Origin: Scatophagus argus
Taxonomy: Eukaryota > Chordata > Actinopteri > Scatophagidae
Assembly (NCBI RefSeq): GCF_020382885.2
Contig: NC_058506.1
Span: 20,262,818-20,326,817 of the forward strand
Direction: 5' to 3'
Length of the DNA stretch: 64,000 bases
Shown: in pieces, positions 25,901-36,697 of the stretch
How positions within the stretch are numbered: the stretch's first letter is position 1
Layout of the letters: every line of letters begins with the position of its first letter
The notes under the pieces: model-generated
Told to the model about the DNA's origin: nothing
The model's input: only the letters and a program-made list of their open reading frames with translations
Databases searched by the model: none
Program-made: the position numbers and the translations under genes

Positions 25901-28900
25901 AACTATTGCTTTAATAACATAAAAATGTCAGTGTCCACATACGAGAAATCCCACGGCAGCAGGAAAGATGTCAAGCACTGAAAAGTCAGAATAAAAAGTC
26001 AGTCACAATGTGGCTGTACACGTCAGCATAAACATGAACAACGTGTTGCAGCTTGTTAATGTTTATGACGCGACTCTGAGCATAAACTGATTTAAAGTAT
26101 CGCAAAGTGTTCATTTTGAACACCTTCCCATAGGCCTCAGCGTATTATTCTCCAATCACATCCATGTCTAACTGACTTACAGTGCATCTCCCTCACGGGA
26201 GGTGAACCTGATAGTGATAGTTCATATATTAATAGCAGAGGTCCTCCGAGTCCTCCCTACAGCTCCTCCTACTCGTTCTGCAAGAGGGGGTTTTGTTTGT
26301 GCTGCTGTTCCTCCCCTGGACAATGGGGGCCCTGGGCTTTTAACAATGGCTCCCACGTCAGAGCCAACTTACTATACTGTGGCTTTGTCGGACAGATTCC
26401 CGGAAACAGAGACTAGGGTTTTTGGCTCTGCTCCAGCTTCCTGAATGAGGGAGAAGGCTGGGAAAGAAATGGAGGAGGGAGACGAGAAGGAGGAGGCACA
26501 CAAGTGTCTTTGAGGGAAGACAGGGGACAGGCCTGAAAAAATTTAACTTAGCTGCCAGAGTGTGTGAACAATCCTGCCTGAACTAACCTCATGGTGGGAT
26601 ATCAGAAATTCAAAATGTTCAGACAAATACAAGAAAGAGAACCAAGAACAGTTTCCTTTGTGTCACCTTCCTGTAAAATGTACCAGACAAAATATTTTAA
26701 AGAAATAGCTGATAAAGGCTTTTAGCTCCAGATTTTGAAAGGCACAACCATGAAGAGCAACCAGAGAGTTTAATTATGCCATTCACGTTAGGTGAAAACC
26801 AAGACAGTCAAAAACAAAGCCAATGATTCTTTATCACACAAAGTCATAGCAATATGAAAGTACTCTGGGAAGAGTCCCCAGACGGACGTGGTATTAATTT
26901 TAGCTGCCCAAAATCCAGAAGCACATGGGAAAGTTTAGGTACGTTAAACAGCGTTTATCAACTCTAATGCAAGCTGCAAATGTTAACAAGACCAGCTAAC
27001 CAGCTTATTACCTGCAGTACTAAAACGAGCCTGAAGGCCAATTAAGGAGGAATTATTTTGTGGGGTCAAGGATTACATTTCACAAAACTGGTGTATAAAT
27101 ATGAGTCACAACAAGTGAGCTGAAAACTTTTTTTAACGATAGTTAATAGTAGGCACAGTATTGTATAGTTTTCAGGCAAAGTGGAGCTAAAGTTTGATTA
27201 TTTTGGGATCACGATGTATTTAGTTAGACATTTTACAGTTGAATTGGAAACTCTTCATTACATAGTGCTCTGGTGTACACATCTACACCAAGCTAAGCCT
27301 GCATGTAATAAACTAATAATGTTCTGAGAGCACAGCTAGAAAGTACCTAAATGTCATGACAGCTACTGACAGTGCAGCGATATGGCCTGCCTCCATAGAG
27401 GTAATTAAAATCTGGTTCAAAAGTTCACCAATCCAGGATTACAAAGTGTTCATGTCCATGTGAAAAGTTCACTGGCACCGCAACAGAAGGGAATCATTAA
27501 TTTACTTATTGTATTAGTGTCACTTGGTCTGCTGGCTAACTTGTTCAGACTTTCTTCACTTCCTTACTGCACGGTTATCAAAAGAGGACGAAAAACATGC
27601 AGCAATCTTGTGCCTCAGATGCCAAAAATACCAGAAAATTCCTCTGGGATGATAGCAGCAAAGGACTCAGCTCCAGCAGGCCTGAGACAAAAACCCACTG
27701 AGAAAGAAGCTAAAACTCCACAAACAGTAGATGTCAAAGTTTATTATGAATGCAGCAAGATAAACTGAAATACACATTCAACACTTTTAATCAGCTTTAT
27801 AGGAAGACGAGTACTACAGACATTTTCACGTCTATATAACAATTTAACATGCAGTTGTTCTAAATTAATGCACCAGTGTGAAACAACTGCAACCGCACTG
27901 TTAGACTCCAGTGGTTTAGTTGAAGACCTTCATGTTTGGGTGCTACACATGGATTTTTGTTGCCCAATAAAGTAAATTAGACAAACGGCTTAATGAGAAC
28001 CATGCAAATGAATTTCATATGTGTTTGTAACTAACTAACAGGAGATAAAGAGTGGACTTAATTGAAATTGTGTAAACCGCACGCAAATTTGATTGACTTT
28101 TCAATTTTGATTTCCCAGAAGCCATGCTTTAAGTTTCTTTAAAAGCATATAAATTATTGGTTAAACAATAAGGCTAATATTGTGTATTTTTCTTGTTGTG
28201 ACTGTCTCTCAGTATTTTCTGACTTTCATATCTGTCTGTGTCTTTCAACCATACAGTGTTTTAATAGTTTTTGGACAATAATGTAACTCTGTTGCCCAGA
28301 TTGTGAATACACACATGAAACTTGTTCGTGGGATCAATTCAGCGAACTTATCGTTTAGGTAAACAATACCTTCAGCAGTTAATTATTCGAGCTTTTCACA
28401 GTGCATATTTTCATGTCTGTCCTATTAATGACTCATAGCACATTTGCATCTGACATCACTTGGCTCCCACTGCTGTATCACCACAAGCGTCCAAACTTAA
28501 TATAAGCTCGTGAACTCCCAGGAATGATCTAATCAAGCAGCTCGACATGGGCTGTAAAACGTTCAAGACTGTTTGTACAATAGAGTCTATGGGTGAAGAA
28601 CAGTTACAGGAGTACAGAACAGTTTGTAATATAAATACAGATTTAATTTTCAATATTTTCCCAGACCAGATGAGGCACTGATAAGCTCCTCAGACTCATA
28701 AATCATGATTGATATCTTAACAACACATAATTTAAATCTTGGAAGCTATATCCCCTCGATGCCCCCTTTTTGTGGGCTGATTAACGTGAATAACGTACGT
28801 CCATTTTCCAGCAGTCCAATCGGAAACCCTGATAACAAAACCCTCAGAGACAGTTTAAAGCTTGAATCATTCATCAGTAAATAACTGCAACTGTTGCGTA

Positions 28901-31900
28901 TCGGCGTGAATGGCTGAGATTGCTCACTGCACAACACATGTTCTTTGACCTGCATGCTATTTGGTCATTTGTCATGATGAAGCTTTGTTAGTCTTCAGTG
29001 ATGGATATACACAAGTCTAAATCAATCTAAAAGAAACAATTCGAGCAAGTAACGTCGATAATGACAATTACAGAGAGCAACAGGCTGCTAAACTTATTTG
29101 TTGCGCTCTGTCATCAGCTGTCAGGCAGCAGTCAAAACATTTGGAGATCTTGGCGAGATTGTGAAAAATGGATAAACCACTGGGATTTAGTCACCAGCTC
29201 GTAAAGTGGTTTCTCACATTTGAATTATTGCTAAAATGTTGTGAATGAAAGTGAAATGTCAAGTGATGTACACTTTTGGCAAGGCAGCTGTGGTCAGTGG
29301 TTGCCCCCAAATTTCCCTGCTGCCATGTGTGTGTTTGTGTGTGTGTGTGTGTGTATAAATGACTGAATGGGAAAGTGACAGGCAGATCATAAAGTGTTTT
29401 GGATCACACACTGCACATGGGAAAAGCATGCAAATATAGTGAAAAACTGTCAGCAAGTAGCACGTCAATTCAAATATAAGTTGATTTATATATTTATATG
29501 TACGGATATCTGAGATGTCTCACATGCCATTTGCTTACGTGGCTTTTTTTAAAATGATACTGGATTAAAAAACATAATCCTTTGATAATCATAATCCTTT
29601 AATCATAAGACATGACCTTAAAGTCACATAAGGACTTTAATGGCACTGTTTTTACTTTATGAGGGTGCACTTTTATTGTGCATTGTCTGGTGACACCAAA
29701 GAGGCGAAAACAAACAATCAGGGTGTATACTTGAAATGAGTCACACTACAATTATTTTATTATGCACACTAATGATGCTGTAACACATTTAAGGAGCCTC
29801 CTTATATGATAGAGCAGCACTAACATGTACAACATACACGTCATAACAGACTTCTTAATCTGCTGGGGTAAAGACAGATCATTTCGAGCGTAATATTGTG
29901 GTGTGTATGCCGTAGCATGACAGGCTGGTTGGTAGCCATCTTGCACCAATGTGTTGCCACAGTGTCAATCAGAAAGGCCCAGCGGCCTGGTGAGTTCGAC
30001 AGACATTGTTTAACAGTGATGTCACCCTTTCCCATCAGAGGGTGGCGAGGCGGGGGGGTCGGCAGGCGGGAAAGCACACAGATCAGCAAAACAGCGGGAC
30101 AAAAGATCAAAAGAGCTGCGACCTGCTGGCATACATCCAAAATCCAAGGATCACCTTTACAGTTAGTTCAACTCTGTGTCACCGTTTTTGTACAAACAAA
30201 TAAAGGAGACGGCCAGCTTTAGTCGTATTTAAACTGAAGAGCACAGCTGAAGGAGACTCCCATCGCGTCCAAACAAGGGGAGAGACGGTCTGATGGTGGG
30301 CTTCAAATGAATCTTAGATGTGTTGTCTGAGCACATCTAAAAGGGAAAGGTGTGAACACCTGCTCTGAACTGCCGCACTTGAAGGCAGGTTGAAAAGCCT
30401 CCTACTGGCTGCATTCCACTGCCTGAACGATTTCTCTACAACAACTCTGTGGGCCGGATTTACATGTGTTTATGTCCACATGTTTATAGCCCCTGATTTA
30501 GCATGTCAGCAGCTCATTGCACAGTGAGCTCCTGGTCTGATCCTGGGACTGACCCCCACACACTCTCTGCAGGGCAGGAGAGTTCAATAGGTGTAGTTTA
30601 GTGGTGAAAGGTATCCAAGATGACAGTTTAGCCAAATCACCTAAACCCCCTAAAGGTGAAACTGAATGTGAGCACACCTGAAATGTCATACTAGTAATCT
30701 GCAATTGCACAGAAAAAAAACAAAACTTTAGACAAAACTAGAGGACAGGACTTGTCCTCAGATCTCAGCGATTTCTCTGGCGAGTACAACATTGACAAAA
30801 CTGTCCAGAAATGTCCAGAGCTGCGAAAATAAAACGCAAGTTTAATAAAGACCTGCGTCTACCCCTGAACTCGGTTAACTCTACTAGTACAGGTGCTGAG
30901 CATCCAACAGGACATATGCAGTGTTCCTCAGGACAGAGGGGGCGGTTTTAGTCTTTCCCTCGAGGCTACATGTCCCACGCCGGGGGTTGTCACATCCAGA
31001 CGGTAAATTATCACAAATGTTAGGAGAAACCTGGCAGGCTGCTCAAACTGAACGCCTCTCACTGAGAAACCCTTGAATAACATCCAAGAGGTGACCTAAC
31101 CGCTGCTGGAGCTGGCACACACGTTGCCGGGCAACTGAACCCTTTCTGTGTAGCACAGGCATCAGTAACAGCCCTCAAAATCAACAGAGAAGTGTGCTGT
31201 TCAGATAATGAAACTCAACCACCTCGTCACAAAAGCATGTTCCTGAAGCACTGAACAGGTACAAGAGGATGCACACTACAGGAGGGTTGAACCTCACGAA
31301 CGCGTGTTGGATTTGCAGTTGCTGATTTGCAAGTGAAACAATACTGAAGTGAGTCTCGACGAAAACGTGCACGCAGCAAACTGCTCGGACACAGCAAAGA
31401 CACACAAATACGAGGCAACACGTCGCATGCAGCACAGTGAACGTGTTTTCCCACAGTTTGAGGTTGGCGTGATCAGTTGACATAAGGCTCACACGTTTCA
31501 GTCATTTAAGTTCTTCCTTCAGTCGCTCTATGAGTCCACAGTGTTTAGAGTAACCCTCTACTTTAGTACTTGGCAGGCAGCAGAAGTCAACTCCCGCATC
31601 AATGTTAAAGGAAAAGTTCAACATTTTGGAAAACACACATATTTGGATGAGAAGAAGAATATCAGTCCAACAAGTGGTGATCTTCTGAAGTGTTGGCACA
31701 TTTTAAACCCCGTAGAGCACCAGGCAAGCTGCTTCCAGTCTTTATGCTATGCTATGCTAGGCTAACTATGTCCTGACACCTGCTCTGAACTTAATGCAGA
31801 CATGAGATTGATATGAATCTTCCGTTCTCATTCTTAGAAGAAGCGTTCAGCTATTCCTTTGAGCGGTAATTTCTTTTTCATTTTACAAGCCATAGATGGT

Positions 31901-33489
31901 GCTTTGGTTTCCATTAGATGTTCCCTTTAAGTCCATTGTTTGGTGCGTGTAATGCTTTCCACTCCACAGTGTGTCAGGATTTTAAACTGTATATGGTCTT
32001 TATGGGGAATCTGTGATAGAAACACTAAAGAGAATCAAAACTAGATAAAAGAGGACCGCTGTTGTAAAAAAAAAAAAAAAAAAGGCGAGTGGCTCAGTCC
32101 TCTCTGCAGCCTGAAGGTCAAGAAATCAAATGACTTTGTTTGACTTTCCGAGGCAGTCATATGTGCCTTTGTTTTGGCATTTCCTCAGAGGAAACTCACG
32201 ATTGCTGAGTGCAAAAATACACAAGTGACTTATGTGGGGTGGAATCTGAAAAGCTCCAAGTGAAGCGTTAACCTTTTCAAAAAAAAACAACAAACTATTC
32301 ACCTCATATGGTTCTTGCAAAAGTGGAGGCCAGTATCTTTCAGCATGGCACCATACAACGCAACATTAGCAAGACTTTAATTTATTTATTTATTTTTCCC
32401 TACGCCAGCCTGGCTTTGATAATCGTGAGGAAGTCGTACAATCATTTACTAATAAAATCTGTGACATGCACAGGTTAATGTGAAGTTTAGTTTTTCTACG
32501 CTGCAGCCGTTTGCAGTCACAGTTAAGATCATGTTGTCCCATTGGTCCCCTGTGGACCAGAAGAGTCCTGCAAAATAAAGGTCTGATTCAGTGTGTAAGT
32601 ACTGAGCGATAAGTTTACATCGAAAGGTTTCAATCAGTCCAGCTAGACAAGGAAATTGTCTCAGACGAAGGTATGTGGGACATGGGAACATGTATCAGTG
32701 CACATCCTGTCCTGGAGGTTATGAACAGAAGAATGTACAGGAACCTAAATTTAAGATGACCTTTCAGGGGCCACAAGTTACAAATGAGCCGGGAAAGTGC
32801 CCCCTATTGGCTATGTATGAAATCACATTCTCTAGTAAATATGGAAAAACCAAGCCCCGTTATGTTCCGTTTTGATTTTAATAAAGGAGACTCTTTTACG
32901 AACTCCACTGAGAATTCGGTAAAATTTTAACATGATCTCGATTTCCCACATAGACACACAAGTAAGAGTTTAACTTAAGAGCTCAAATAACTCATCAAAG
33001 GCTTGTATCCAGTTCGGTGTACATTCAGCAGATCAAACACTTTTACATTTACTAAAAGTCAACTTTTTTGTTTATGTTCCCCACTGATTCCAGAGGCCGT
33101 CGTCTCGCACGGCAATGCCACGTGAAGAGGGCAAACTATGAGAACCAGTCTGTAAAAACTAATGCTCTGAAAAAACTCTGACCTTTTTGTTTTGTCATTT
33201 GATGGCCGAATTCACTACAACACAAAGCTAAAGGGTAACATATCGTATAATGCGCTCTGCTGGATATGTATGTTTCCAAAAGGTACGACAGCCTAAAGTT
33301 TGTAGAGTTTTATCATAGAGTTTGGCGCGATGCAGTCAGTTGTCTTTCCATTCATGAACCACTTCAGAAAACCACTTAGCTTGACAAACCGTAAACAAAC
33401 GAGCTGCAGAAAGAAAAGTAAAGACGGAGCAGTTTGTGAAAAGAGCACTGAGCCTACCTGTCAGTGAGTGTTGACTGTGTGACACTCAT
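10634..33489 (-). CDS. arhgef12: Rho guanine nucleotide exchange factor 12 (LARG), complete coding region in 37 exons
   Basis: Thirty-seven exons with consistent phases encode about 1452 residues (human LARG has about 1544). Order: PDZ (about 42-120), coiled coil (188-251), RGS-like LH domain (about 345-580), acidic linkers, DH (about 795-990), PH (about 1020-1150), and a C-terminal coil. LARG is a cytosolic and membrane-recruited factor that couples G-alpha-12/13 and plexin-B or IGF1R signals to RhoA. The PDZ carries NGFGLTVSGDNPVFVQ, which fits ARHGEF12 better than its paralogue ARHGEF11, and TMEM136 is its neighbour in human too. The start at 33489 gives MSVTQSTLTDR, matching the vertebrate LARG N-terminus. 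One intron (10739-10980) uses a GC donor. Exon coordinates are given in the block entries. Confidence 0.95.
10920..10942. repeat. (CA)n microsatellite on the gene strand, near the GC donor
   Basis: Written GT on the plus strand. It lies about 38 bases downstream of the exon 36 donor of arhgef12. Confidence 0.95.
11570..11690 (-). mobile_element. Copy of a dispersed short repeat in arhgef12 intron 34
   Basis: On the minus strand it begins aaagggtcagttcacccaaa, and further on contains gagatatccttgg. Similar openings (aaaggatcagttcaccc and the like) are found at 4270 and 8545 on the plus strand and near 54845 on the minus strand, and related internal sequence at 55770-55920. This looks like an old high-copy fish repeat, but I cannot name the family. 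Confidence 0.45.
12549..13609 (-). CDS. arhgef12: arhgef12 exons 29-32: PH domain
   Basis: Exons are 13534-13609, 13163-13330, 12713-12800 and 12549-12629. Key stretches are NLDLTKRKMVHEGPLSWKVN, ELYTILLEDILVLLQKQDE, HTFSPVIKLSTVLVRPVAT, FFVLSMSENGAQIYELMAQ and TWQCLITQRADAM, together the tandem PH module of RGS-RhoGEFs. This PH domain binds active RhoA on its hydrophobic face in the family and helps the DH domain. The donor of exon 29 runs straight into a (CA)n tract. Confidence 0.95.
13503..13531. repeat. (CA)n microsatellite on the gene strand, abutting a donor
   Basis: On the minus strand the exon 29 donor reads ATTG then gtacacacacac, so the CA tract begins at intron position +3. Confidence 0.97.
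13757..15616 (-). CDS. arhgef12: arhgef12 exons 23-28: DH (RhoGEF) catalytic domain
   Basis: Exons are 15470-15616, 15035-15120, 14757-14882, 14148-14262, 13961-14061 and 13757-13834. The domain opens with ELFYTERAHLRMLKVLD (conserved region 1). Further on are TSVIGQIADDLLAW, FCSNQPSALELIKSRKKKD, LCRRLQLKDIIPVEMQRFTK with YPLMLENIAK (conserved region 3 and the helix that contacts Rho), then the helix ILNHVNQAVKEAEDKQ leading to the PH domain. The fold catalyses GDP-to-GTP exchange on RhoA. Confidence 0.96.
15416..15457. repeat. (CA)n microsatellite on the gene strand, after the exon 23 donor
   Basis: About 20 CA units on the minus strand, beginning about 12 bases after the donor of arhgef12 exon 23 (first DH exon). 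Confidence 0.97.
15719..17301 (-). CDS. arhgef12: arhgef12 exons 19-22: linker between the RGS-like and DH domains
   Basis: Exons are 17196-17301, 16712-16945, 16391-16541 and 15719-15888. Exon 19 has the conserved FPNILGPPRRLSR block. Exons 20 and 21 are Ser/Pro/Gln-rich and diverge from mammals. Exon 22 ends with PPNWQSLVSQDVLVSL and then IERQEVIN, which leads straight into the DH domain. In mammals the stretch just before the DH domain takes part in autoregulation. The acceptor of exon 22 is a tandem ggcagcag, so three bases may be in or out. Confidence 0.9.
16978..17035 (-). mobile_element. 3' tail of a LINE-like element in arhgef12 intron 19
   Basis: Reverse-oriented relative of the segment at 6040-6152: the shared core around ggggaaattcccc and the tail agataaga are both present. 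It lies in the intron between exons 19 and 20. Confidence 0.45.
17649..19439 (-). CDS. arhgef12: arhgef12 exons 12-18: RGS-like (LH) domain
   Basis: Exons are 19329-19439, 18877-18975, 18709-18751, 18465-18570, 18215-18346, 18083-18115 and 17649-17763. Diagnostic stretches are LLKSRPAHLAVFLHHVVSQF, LCYLYADMHK, SRRFFLEFHSLFLDRTA, LELIPEEL, KRSMGLTLAEDEL and MQYVILTYMKHLGVKVKEP. This is the module that binds activated G-alpha-12/13 in RGS-RhoGEFs. Exon 17 is only 33 nt (residues LTSQPTEEEK plus split codons). The donor of exon 15 is gttaac, a weak but GT-type site. Confidence 0.94.
19665..22062 (-). CDS. arhgef12: arhgef12 exons 7-11: coiled coil and linker to the RGS-like domain
   Basis: Exons are 21985-22062, 21635-21748, 20823-20948, 19925-20050 and 19665-19763, all of them phase-0 exons with lengths divisible by three. 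Exons 7 and 8 form a coiled coil, with KADMLQKQLTMEQQDLQ and then LLKDIQEAKKHISLLQEQLSK, the latter nearly as in mammals. Exons 9 and 10 are a poorly conserved Ser/Pro/Asp-rich linker. Exon 11 carries IIGAEDDYF, the conserved lead-in to the RGS-like domain. Because each is symmetrical, any could be skipped without breaking the frame. Confidence 0.9.
19876..19904. repeat. (CA)n microsatellite on the gene strand, after the exon 10 donor
   Basis: About 14 CA units on the minus strand beginning about 20 bases after the donor of arhgef12 exon 10. Confidence 0.96.
22296..25652 (-). CDS. arhgef12: arhgef12 exons 2-6: N-terminal linker and PDZ domain
   Basis: Exons are 25561-25652, 23636-23734, 23277-23326, 22951-23008 and 22296-22525. 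Exon 2 encodes TPSILNKDPTDKKPK, a conserved LARG linker. Exon 3 opens the PDZ with GLVQRCVIIQ and the carboxylate-binding loop NGFGLTVSGD. Exon 4 has AGVQTGDRIIKV, exon 5 NGTLVTHSNHLEVVKLIK and exon 6 GSYVALTVLGRPPG, completing the fold. In mammals this PDZ binds the C-termini of plexin-B1, IGF1R and LPA receptors. The remainder of exon 6 is a low-complexity acidic and serine/proline tract. A mammalian exon of about 19 residues before the PDZ is not seen; mammalian isoforms lacking it exist. Confidence 0.93.
23797..24168 (-). mobile_element. tRNA-derived SINE with perfect target-site duplication
   Basis: Read on the minus strand from 24168, it starts gcggcacggtggtgcagtgg with a pol III A-box-like stretch, has a perfect B box ggttcgaatcc (24105-24115), then a body ending in ccgcttatcc-type sequence and a (ATGG)n tail at the left. 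The 13-mer gatccaacatcat flanks it on both sides (23784-23796 and 24169-24181), a target-site duplication that fixes the borders. The body resembles a very common percomorph SINE. It lies in arhgef12 intron 2 in the same orientation as the gene, just upstream of the first PDZ exon. Confidence 0.9.
25845..25882 (+). mobile_element. Fragment of the foldback repeat family
   Basis: Contains gtttccagtctttatgctaa, a core also found at 31735-31755 and, altered, at 61810-61830. It is a short leftover in arhgef12 intron 1. Confidence 0.4.
26180..26450. promoter_or_regulatory. GC-rich island in arhgef12 intron 1, candidate enhancer or alternative promoter
   Basis: The island stands out against AT-rich surroundings. 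It contains two SOX-type motifs close together (acaatgg at about 26319 and aacaatgg at about 26342), a nearby cacgtcag, and on the minus strand a good donor (gtaagtcag) at about 26187. The only short open frames are not recognisable. Function is inferred from composition and motif clustering only. Confidence 0.3.
29326..29354. repeat. Interrupted (GT)n microsatellite
   Basis: GT units with one TT interruption in arhgef12 intron 1; CA on the gene strand. Confidence 0.9.
31607..31864. mobile_element. Foldback (MITE-like) repeat copy
   Basis: The left end reads aaaggaaaagttcaacattt and the right end reads back in inverted form (agctattcctttgag). The middle has ccagtctttatgctatgcta. Both ends and the core match the better-preserved inverted-repeat copy at 62760-63215. 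It is degenerate and carries no open frame. Confidence 0.55.
33458..33489 (-). CDS. arhgef12: arhgef12 exon 1 (first ten codons)
   Basis: The minus strand reads ATG AGT GTC ACA CAG TCA ACA and continues to GAC AG, then donor gtaggctc. The peptide MSVTQSTLTD closely matches the LARG N-terminus, and the two leftover bases AG join the leading G of exon 2 (25652) to make arginine, so phase agrees. The exon is separated from exon 2 by a 7.8-kb intron. Confidence 0.85.
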
Positions 33490-36400
33490 TGGGCTTCCCT
33501 TACGAGTTTCCGAGGACTTCACCCACATAACATGTTCATCATAACTTCTAACTGCTATTTATTAAAACGGTCCCTTTATCTTGTCTCCTTGGTGTCCGTC
33601 CATGTCCAGAAACGTCGACGAGTCGTTATATCCAGCACAGAACTTAAACCCCGTTATTCTAATTGAAATGTTTGCTGAAAAATCATAAATTGCTCATGTA
33701 TTCATTACCAGCGACGCCAGCAGAGCGAAAAATCCACACAGAAATGAAGAAATGTGCTTTAGGGTGTGAATGTGTTTCATTAACCAGCCGCTGTCTGCAT
33801 CCGCAAAGACATCTGGAAAACCGTAAACGACCGCACACAACTTGTTTTGGATGGTTTGTTTTTCCCCCCCAACTTTCTCGGAATACCTCCAGGTCCAAGC
33901 TGAGGATATCTCTATTTTTCCTTAGGAAATACTGCCCTGATGACACTGAAGCCTATTCCTGATGTCCGGGAAGAATTACGTCAAACTTTGGCTCCCAAAT
34001 GCAAGCTGAACTCTGTTCTATTATTTTCGTCCAGTCAGAGCTGATTTTGAAGCGGTTTCTGCAGCATCCTCTTCCAGGTCTGTTCACTTTAATCCGAACT
34101 CATTTGTATGGCAAACTTGAGTTTTTGCTCCACAGTGTGATGCAAATGGAAAAAGGAAATGCCTTGCCCCCTCCCTCCTTCCCCAAAAGAGTAAAAGAGG
34201 AGAAAAAGCCACCTTCCATCTCGTTGCGTTCAGGAACTCCTCGTACTTTGCTAAACTCACAGTTAAACACGATGTTGCGGTTTTATTTTACTTTTATTGA
34301 CAATTATTTTACAGCTGGACACGCAAACTATGGGAAATATTTTCAATTCAATGAAAGACGGCTTTGTACAAATATGCCTATACAGGACCACCGGTGGAAG
34401 AAATACTCAGATCAGAAGGAACAACACAAGCTGTCTGAGACTAACTACGGTATCAAATCTAATCCCGTTTATATGTGCTCAATATGCGTAAGTGGCTATA
34501 ACTGTTGAGTTGTCCTCTTCTGTAACACATTTACACTGCTTGACAGTGAAGTGATTTAGGAGCCGTGGTAAGCTGCCTGCATGAAGTACAGGCCCACTTG
34601 TTAGTATTAATTAATTTACAAGCCCCTATTACTCACTGCCATTTGGTTTATGGTCCTTGTATGTGATTTGCACAGATGCAGGCTGAACATTCATGGTGAT
34701 TTGGCTGCATTAAGAAACTATTTGATCCATCTATGTGTAGGTGGCAGCACTGAGTATGCGGACAAGAAGATGCAGCTGCTATCATCATATATCACACGAA
34801 GAAGAAACCCCACACATCCACAGGCCAGCCACAGCTAGTTAGCCGAAAACATAAACACCGGTCCATCCTTAGCAAGATCGGACTGTTTTAGCGCTTTACC
34901 CGGTGATTTCTTTGCTGCAATCCATTGGAGAATAACTACACAATGCGGTAGCTTAGCTAAATGTCTTATGGGCAGCCATGTTTGTTTGGATCTCGGAATA
35001 ACCAAGGCCTGGAAGTTGTCCTGCTAACCGATGGTAAGACATTGATTTGGCTGTTAGGACTAGCTAGCTAACCTGCTAAGCTAACATTAACCACTGCAAA
35101 GGTTTCAAGTACGCGCTAAAGCGAATTTAATGTTTATCTGTTAAAGGTTCAGCCTGCCAAGGTCTTACATCATGTTCCGAACATTTTAGGAATGAATTTA
35201 ACGTTTTGCGTAGTTTTGCCTTCGGGTGGATCGTGCGAAAATTTGATGAATTCGTAGATCTAGTAGGTTTCCCGTTTCATTGACTTCATTGACCAGCAAA
35301 ATGTTTCTTTGCTTGTCCTCAAATACCCGAACCCGGAAGAGCAAACGCGTGAGTATGTAACAATCAAGGCCTTCTGTTATGTTCGGTATGTAAATTACTA
35401 TTGATGATGCATTCGATTTCAACAAAAACTCCACTTTGGTGTGTATATTTGGCCTAGTACGCCCACAGCGTTTGTAGTTACTAAGATGCCCAGTTGTGGG
35501 CGGTACTGCTCAGTGTAAACAGTAAAAGGATTTTATTGACACATACAGTGTGAGTAGCCGGTGAATTATATTCTGGCCAACAGGTGCAAATCTCGGCGCC
35601 TGACATTTGTGCAAGCTGAAATTAACCTGCAGGATTTTTAAATGGAGTTTGGCAGTTCGGTCTCATCCCTTTCAAAGCACAGGTGACATCGAGATTTTTT
35701 ATTATTACTGTCAACAAATTTCATGTCCAAAGTGGAAAACACACATTTTATTCATCATACTAACAAGTAGTGTGTGTAGTTTAAACCTGACATAAAACAT
35801 CTCCTAAAAATGCAGTCTTGAACAGTGATGAATGGACTTGGGGTTGAGTCCTACAGATGTGGCAAAGAAATCAGAAGATATTAATAAACGGACTAACACA
35901 TTGTTGGTTTTGGTTGTGTCATCTGTTGACACTATGTTGAGAGTAATGTCAGCCTTTGTTGTGTCCATTCACTAATTTGTTTGCTTTCACAGGAAGTCTC
36001 TATTGATGCCATTGAGTTATTCTAATAAGCTGCTATCTCTCTGATTCTTTTTAACTTATTTATTTCTTATCCGAAGCAAAAGTTGAAATAAGCCTTTATA
36101 CTGTAGCCACATATAAATATACTCAATATAAACTGTTTCCAATGTTTCAAGACTTTGATAGGACTTTGGAAACAAGTAGTCGGATGCAGAGTGAGTTTCT
36201 GGTAACTATCATATAATTAAAAATTATTGTAAAGCATAAATGCACGTGTTGTAATTGAATCATTCAGCCGATTTATTCCTTAGTAGCAGTCACCTCAGCT
36301 CTGTTTAAAATGTTGCTAATTAACAGACTAATTACTCGCAGCAGTTCTCCTAAGAGAAAACCTCTTTATAGGGAGCATTCCCTTTACTGAAACCTGAGTA

Positions 36401-36697
36401 CACTTAATTAAAATATGGAGCCCTCTTTTAGAAAACAAAATTGAGCTGACAAATGTCCACTTCACTAACATCTTACGACATGACTTGTTGTCACGTCACC
36501 TTAAATGGTCAGAAGCAGTGACTTTCTTCTGTTGTCAAGAGCTGTCAGTGTTTCTCATTCTTGTTGAGGCTCTTTAAATGCACACAGCAGCCTCAGCCCC
36601 TTAGCAGTGCTGTTTCTGATCTGCCTTAACTTGCATTATTGTTTATGCACAACCATAGCCCATGATTCAGCTGGACAAACCGGTGCTGCCTGGTACC
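33490..36697. promoter_or_regulatory. Divergent 5' region shared by arhgef12 and emsy
   Basis: The two genes start head to head with 3.2 kb between ATGs. A candidate untranslated emsy exon ends with a strong donor, GATG then gtaagac, after 35033, and its partner acceptor (accatag) ends at 36658. That places the emsy transcription start probably around 34.8-35.0 kb, so the promoters may be only about 1.3 kb apart. The rest is AT-rich with no coding match. Confidence 0.5.
34860..35033 (+). other. emsy: Candidate emsy 5' untranslated exon
   Basis: A strong donor follows base 35033. The exon holds a short upstream frame of seven codons at 34978-35001 (ATG TTT ... GAA TAA). The left border is a guess. 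The last three exon bases are ATG; joined to the next exon at 36659 they read M P M I Q and stay in frame with emsy. Confidence 0.4.

Larger units (their letters stand above)
25653..33457 (-). other. arhgef12: arhgef12 intron 1 (7.8 kb)
   Basis: No coding exon was recognised. It holds a fragment (25845-25882) and a fuller copy (31607-31864) of a foldback repeat, a (GT)n-rich stretch at 29326-29354, an A run at 32066-32083, and an unusually GC-rich island at about 26180-26450. Open frames here have no resemblance I recognise. Large first introns are usual for LARG genes. Confidence 0.8.

Noticed and set aside
25944..25978. A 35-nt minus-strand stretch with acceptor and donor, considered as arhgef12 exon
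   Set aside because: Its phase does not fit exon 2, and exon 1 was found at 33458-33489 with the right phase and peptide.
26346..26444. Plus-strand frame with VALSDRFPETE, faintly like LARG's TDRFP start
   Set aside because: It is on the wrong strand for arhgef12 and the resemblance is five residues.
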